Assembly: GCA_017521195.1 (NCBI GenBank)
Contig: JAFXGP010000060.1
Coordinates: forward strand, 29,117-93,116
Direction: 5' to 3'
DNA length: 64,000 nt
DNA from: Lachnospiraceae bacterium
GTDB taxonomy: Bacteria; Bacillota; Clostridia; Lachnospirales; Lachnospiraceae
Part shown: piece by piece, positions 63,032 to 64,000 of the stretch
Layout of the letters: every line of letters begins with the position of its first letter
Numbering within the stretch: the first letter of the stretch is position 1
Notes under the pieces: model-generated
What the model was told of the DNA's origin: nothing
Database searches by the model: none
What the model saw: the letters and a program-made list of their open reading frames with translations, nothing else
Made by a program: the position numbers and the translations under genes

Positions 63032-63758
63032 AGCAGTACTGCAATATGAAGGAACCCGTTATCAAGGGTGGCAGAAGCAGATTAGTACGGATAATACCAT
63101 ACAGGGGAAATTGGAAGCATTGCTTACAAAAATGGCAGGGGAAAATGTGGAGGTGAATTCCAGCGGAAGAACCGATGCAGGAGTACATGCTTATGGACAG
63201 GTAATCAGTTTTGCCTGTGATGTGGATATGAGTCCGGAGGAAATCAGGGATTATATGAATCAGTATCTTCCGGAAGATATTGGAGTATTGTCTGTTGTGG
63301 TAGCAGGTGAGCGCTTTCATGCACGACTAAATGCTACCGGAAAAATCTACAGATATCGTGTTTTGAACAGCAGTATTCCACGGGTATTTGACAGAAAATA
63401 TGTATTTCAGGTGCCGGAAGAATTAGATTTAGAAGCTATGAAAGTCGGGATTTCCTATTTAGAAGGAAAACATGATTTCAAAGCTTTTACAGTTAAGAAA
63501 AATACAAAGAAGTCTACCGTAAGAACTATTCACGAAATTAAAATGGAGCAGGTTAATGAGGAATTAGTATTTACCTTTTATGGGGATGGATTTCTGTATC
63601 ATATGGTTCGCATCCTTATGGGAACTTTGTTGGAAATCGGTCAACACAGACGTGAACCTGAAAGTATACTTGAAGCTTTTGAAAGCGGAGAACGTGTAAA
63701 AGCGGGATTTTTAGCGCCGGCGCAGGGACTTGCCCTGATGCAGGTGTTCTATGATTAA
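63015..63758 (+). CDS. truA: tRNA pseudouridine synthase A
   Basis: TruA makes pseudouridine at positions 38-40 of tRNA anticodon stems. The 247-residue product has YEGTRYQGWQKQ, the catalytic Asp54 in SGRTDAGVHA, RFHARLNATGKIYRYRV and DGFLYHMVRILMGTLLEIG. The start overlaps ytvI by 17 bases, so translation is coupled. A GC-rich terminator follows. Confidence 0.96.
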   Translation: MKRNYRAVLQYEGTRYQGWQKQISTDNTIQGKLEALLTKMAGENVEVNSSGRTDAGVHAYGQVISFACDVDMSPEEIRDYMNQYLPEDIGVLSVVVAGERFHARLNATGKIYRYRVLNSSIPRVFDRKYVFQVPEELDLEAMKVGISYLEGKHDFKAFTVKKNTKKSTVRTIHEIKMEQVNEELVFTFYGDGFLYHMVRILMGTLLEIGQHRREPESILEAFESGERVKAGFLAPAQGLALMQVFYD

Positions 63759-63786
63759 GACGAAAATAGAAAAATATAAAAAGAGA

Positions 63787-63825
63787 TTGCCGGGGTATTT
63801 TGTTTTATACCCCGGCAAATTTTAT
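63787..63825 (+). terminator. Terminator after truA
   Basis: A perfect 12-bp stem (63787-63798 with 63807-63818), GC-rich, with an ATTTTA tail. Confidence 0.9.
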
Positions 63826-63834
63826 GAACAAAAA

Positions 63835-63856
63835 AAGCAGATACATGTATCTGCTT
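63835..63856 (-). terminator. Leftover terminator of a disrupted tRNA gene
   Basis: A 22-base perfect palindrome (63835-63856) is followed, on the minus strand, by a T run. It lies just past the tRNA 3'-end remnant and fits the tRNA gene's own terminator. Confidence 0.65.
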
Positions 63857-63860
63857 CTAC

Positions 63861-63881
63861 AAGCACGAGACGGGATTCGAA
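63861..63881 (-). other. tRNA 3'-end remnant, probable left attachment site of an integrated element
   Basis: Read on the minus strand, TTCGAAT (T loop), CCCGT (T-stem 3' arm), CTCGTGC (acceptor 3' arm) and T (discriminator) match a tRNA 3' end. The bases before it do not complete the T stem or any cloverleaf. This is the pattern left when an element integrates into a tRNA 3' end and the intact copy lies at the far junction, to the right of this window. Confidence 0.65.
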
Positions 63882-63927
63882 CTTGAACGCCCGAAAAAAA
63901 GCTTGAAAAATAAAGGAGAAAAGCACA

Positions 63928-64000
63928 TTGTCCGAAAGTGTCTACAAAAGTGTCTACAACTTTATAGAACGAAAGGACAATACTATGAATACTTTACAAG
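63928..64000 (+). CDS. Start of a gene in the integrated element (3' partial)
   Basis: The frame is open to the window edge. ATG at 63985 has AAAGGA 7 bases upstream and reads MNTLQ. An in-frame TTG at 63928 has AAAGGAG upstream and would add SESVYKSVYNFIERKDNT. The piece is too short to identify; an element-borne regulator or recombination gene is only a guess from position. Confidence 0.35.
   Translation, partial: MSESVYKSVYNFIERKDNTMNTLQ
63936..63959 (+). repeat. Tandem 12-bp repeat
   Basis: AAGTGTCTACAA occurs twice in tandem (63936-63947 and 63948-63959). Short direct repeats close to an att site are typical recombinase arm sites. They are also in frame within the possible coding start at 63928. 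Confidence 0.55.

Overview
The window reads as a stretch of chromosome from a low-GC, spore-forming, Gram-positive anaerobe of the Clostridia, most likely a member of the Lachnospiraceae. The supporting signs are AT-rich codon use, GGAGG ribosome binding sites, Gram-positive lipoprotein signals, a small acid-soluble spore protein, a CotF-like coat protein, a YtvI-like sporulation membrane protein and a CIRCE heat-shock operator. The genus is an inference and cannot be fixed from sequence reading alone.

Layout. 1-6.8 kb: a signalling operon of a CheA-like kinase (5' end cut by the window, no CheW-like P5 domain), a membrane hybrid kinase ending in an HPt domain, and a second membrane hybrid kinase whose C-terminus is a complete DegV/EDD (fatty-acid-binding type) domain. 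6.9-13.8 kb: arginine biosynthesis, argG plus a DUF1294 gene on the minus strand, divergent from argC-GNAT-argJ-argB-argD. The promoter region between them has promoters of matching architecture. 13.8-22.2 kb: a membrane-anchored solute-binding-like protein, then a DNA-uptake and envelope-signalling run (comEA, OmpR-type regulator, sensor kinase, GerMN lipoprotein, comEC) ending in decayed sequence. 22.2-30 kb: holA, a small zinc-ribbon protein, a DJ-1 protein, two small coat-type proteins, sbcD-sbcC and a PrsA-like foldase.

30-38.6 kb: htpG under a CIRCE element, a 640-base gene-poor gap, a SpoIID-like/peptidoglycan-binding protein, a large RND exporter with a coiled-coil insert, and a tRNA-Thr. 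38.7-48.1 kb: a zinc-ribbon protein, a lipase-type hydrolase, a class A penicillin-binding protein, YigZ, MgtE, ExoA and TypA. 48.4-54.7 kb: a tandem-OB SSB-like protein, dapA-dapB (lysine and diaminopimelate), an Asn/Gly-rich lipoprotein, a eukaryotic-type HisA standing alone, a cold-shock protein, a branched-chain aminotransferase behind a large dyad, and a small Xre regulator near a perfect 16-bp inverted repeat. 54.8-63.8 kb: a spore SASP, then the protein quality-control run tig-clpP-clpX-lon-engB, ytvI and truA.

The right edge (63.86 kb onward) shows a tRNA 3'-end remnant with its own terminator. Foreign-looking sequence follows, with a tandem 12-bp repeat and the start of a gene. This looks like the left attachment junction of an integrated element lying to the right of the window. 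No CRISPR array, insertion sequence, rRNA gene or convincing riboswitch was seen. The most unusual item is the hybrid histidine kinase-DegV fusion and the three-kinase operon around it.
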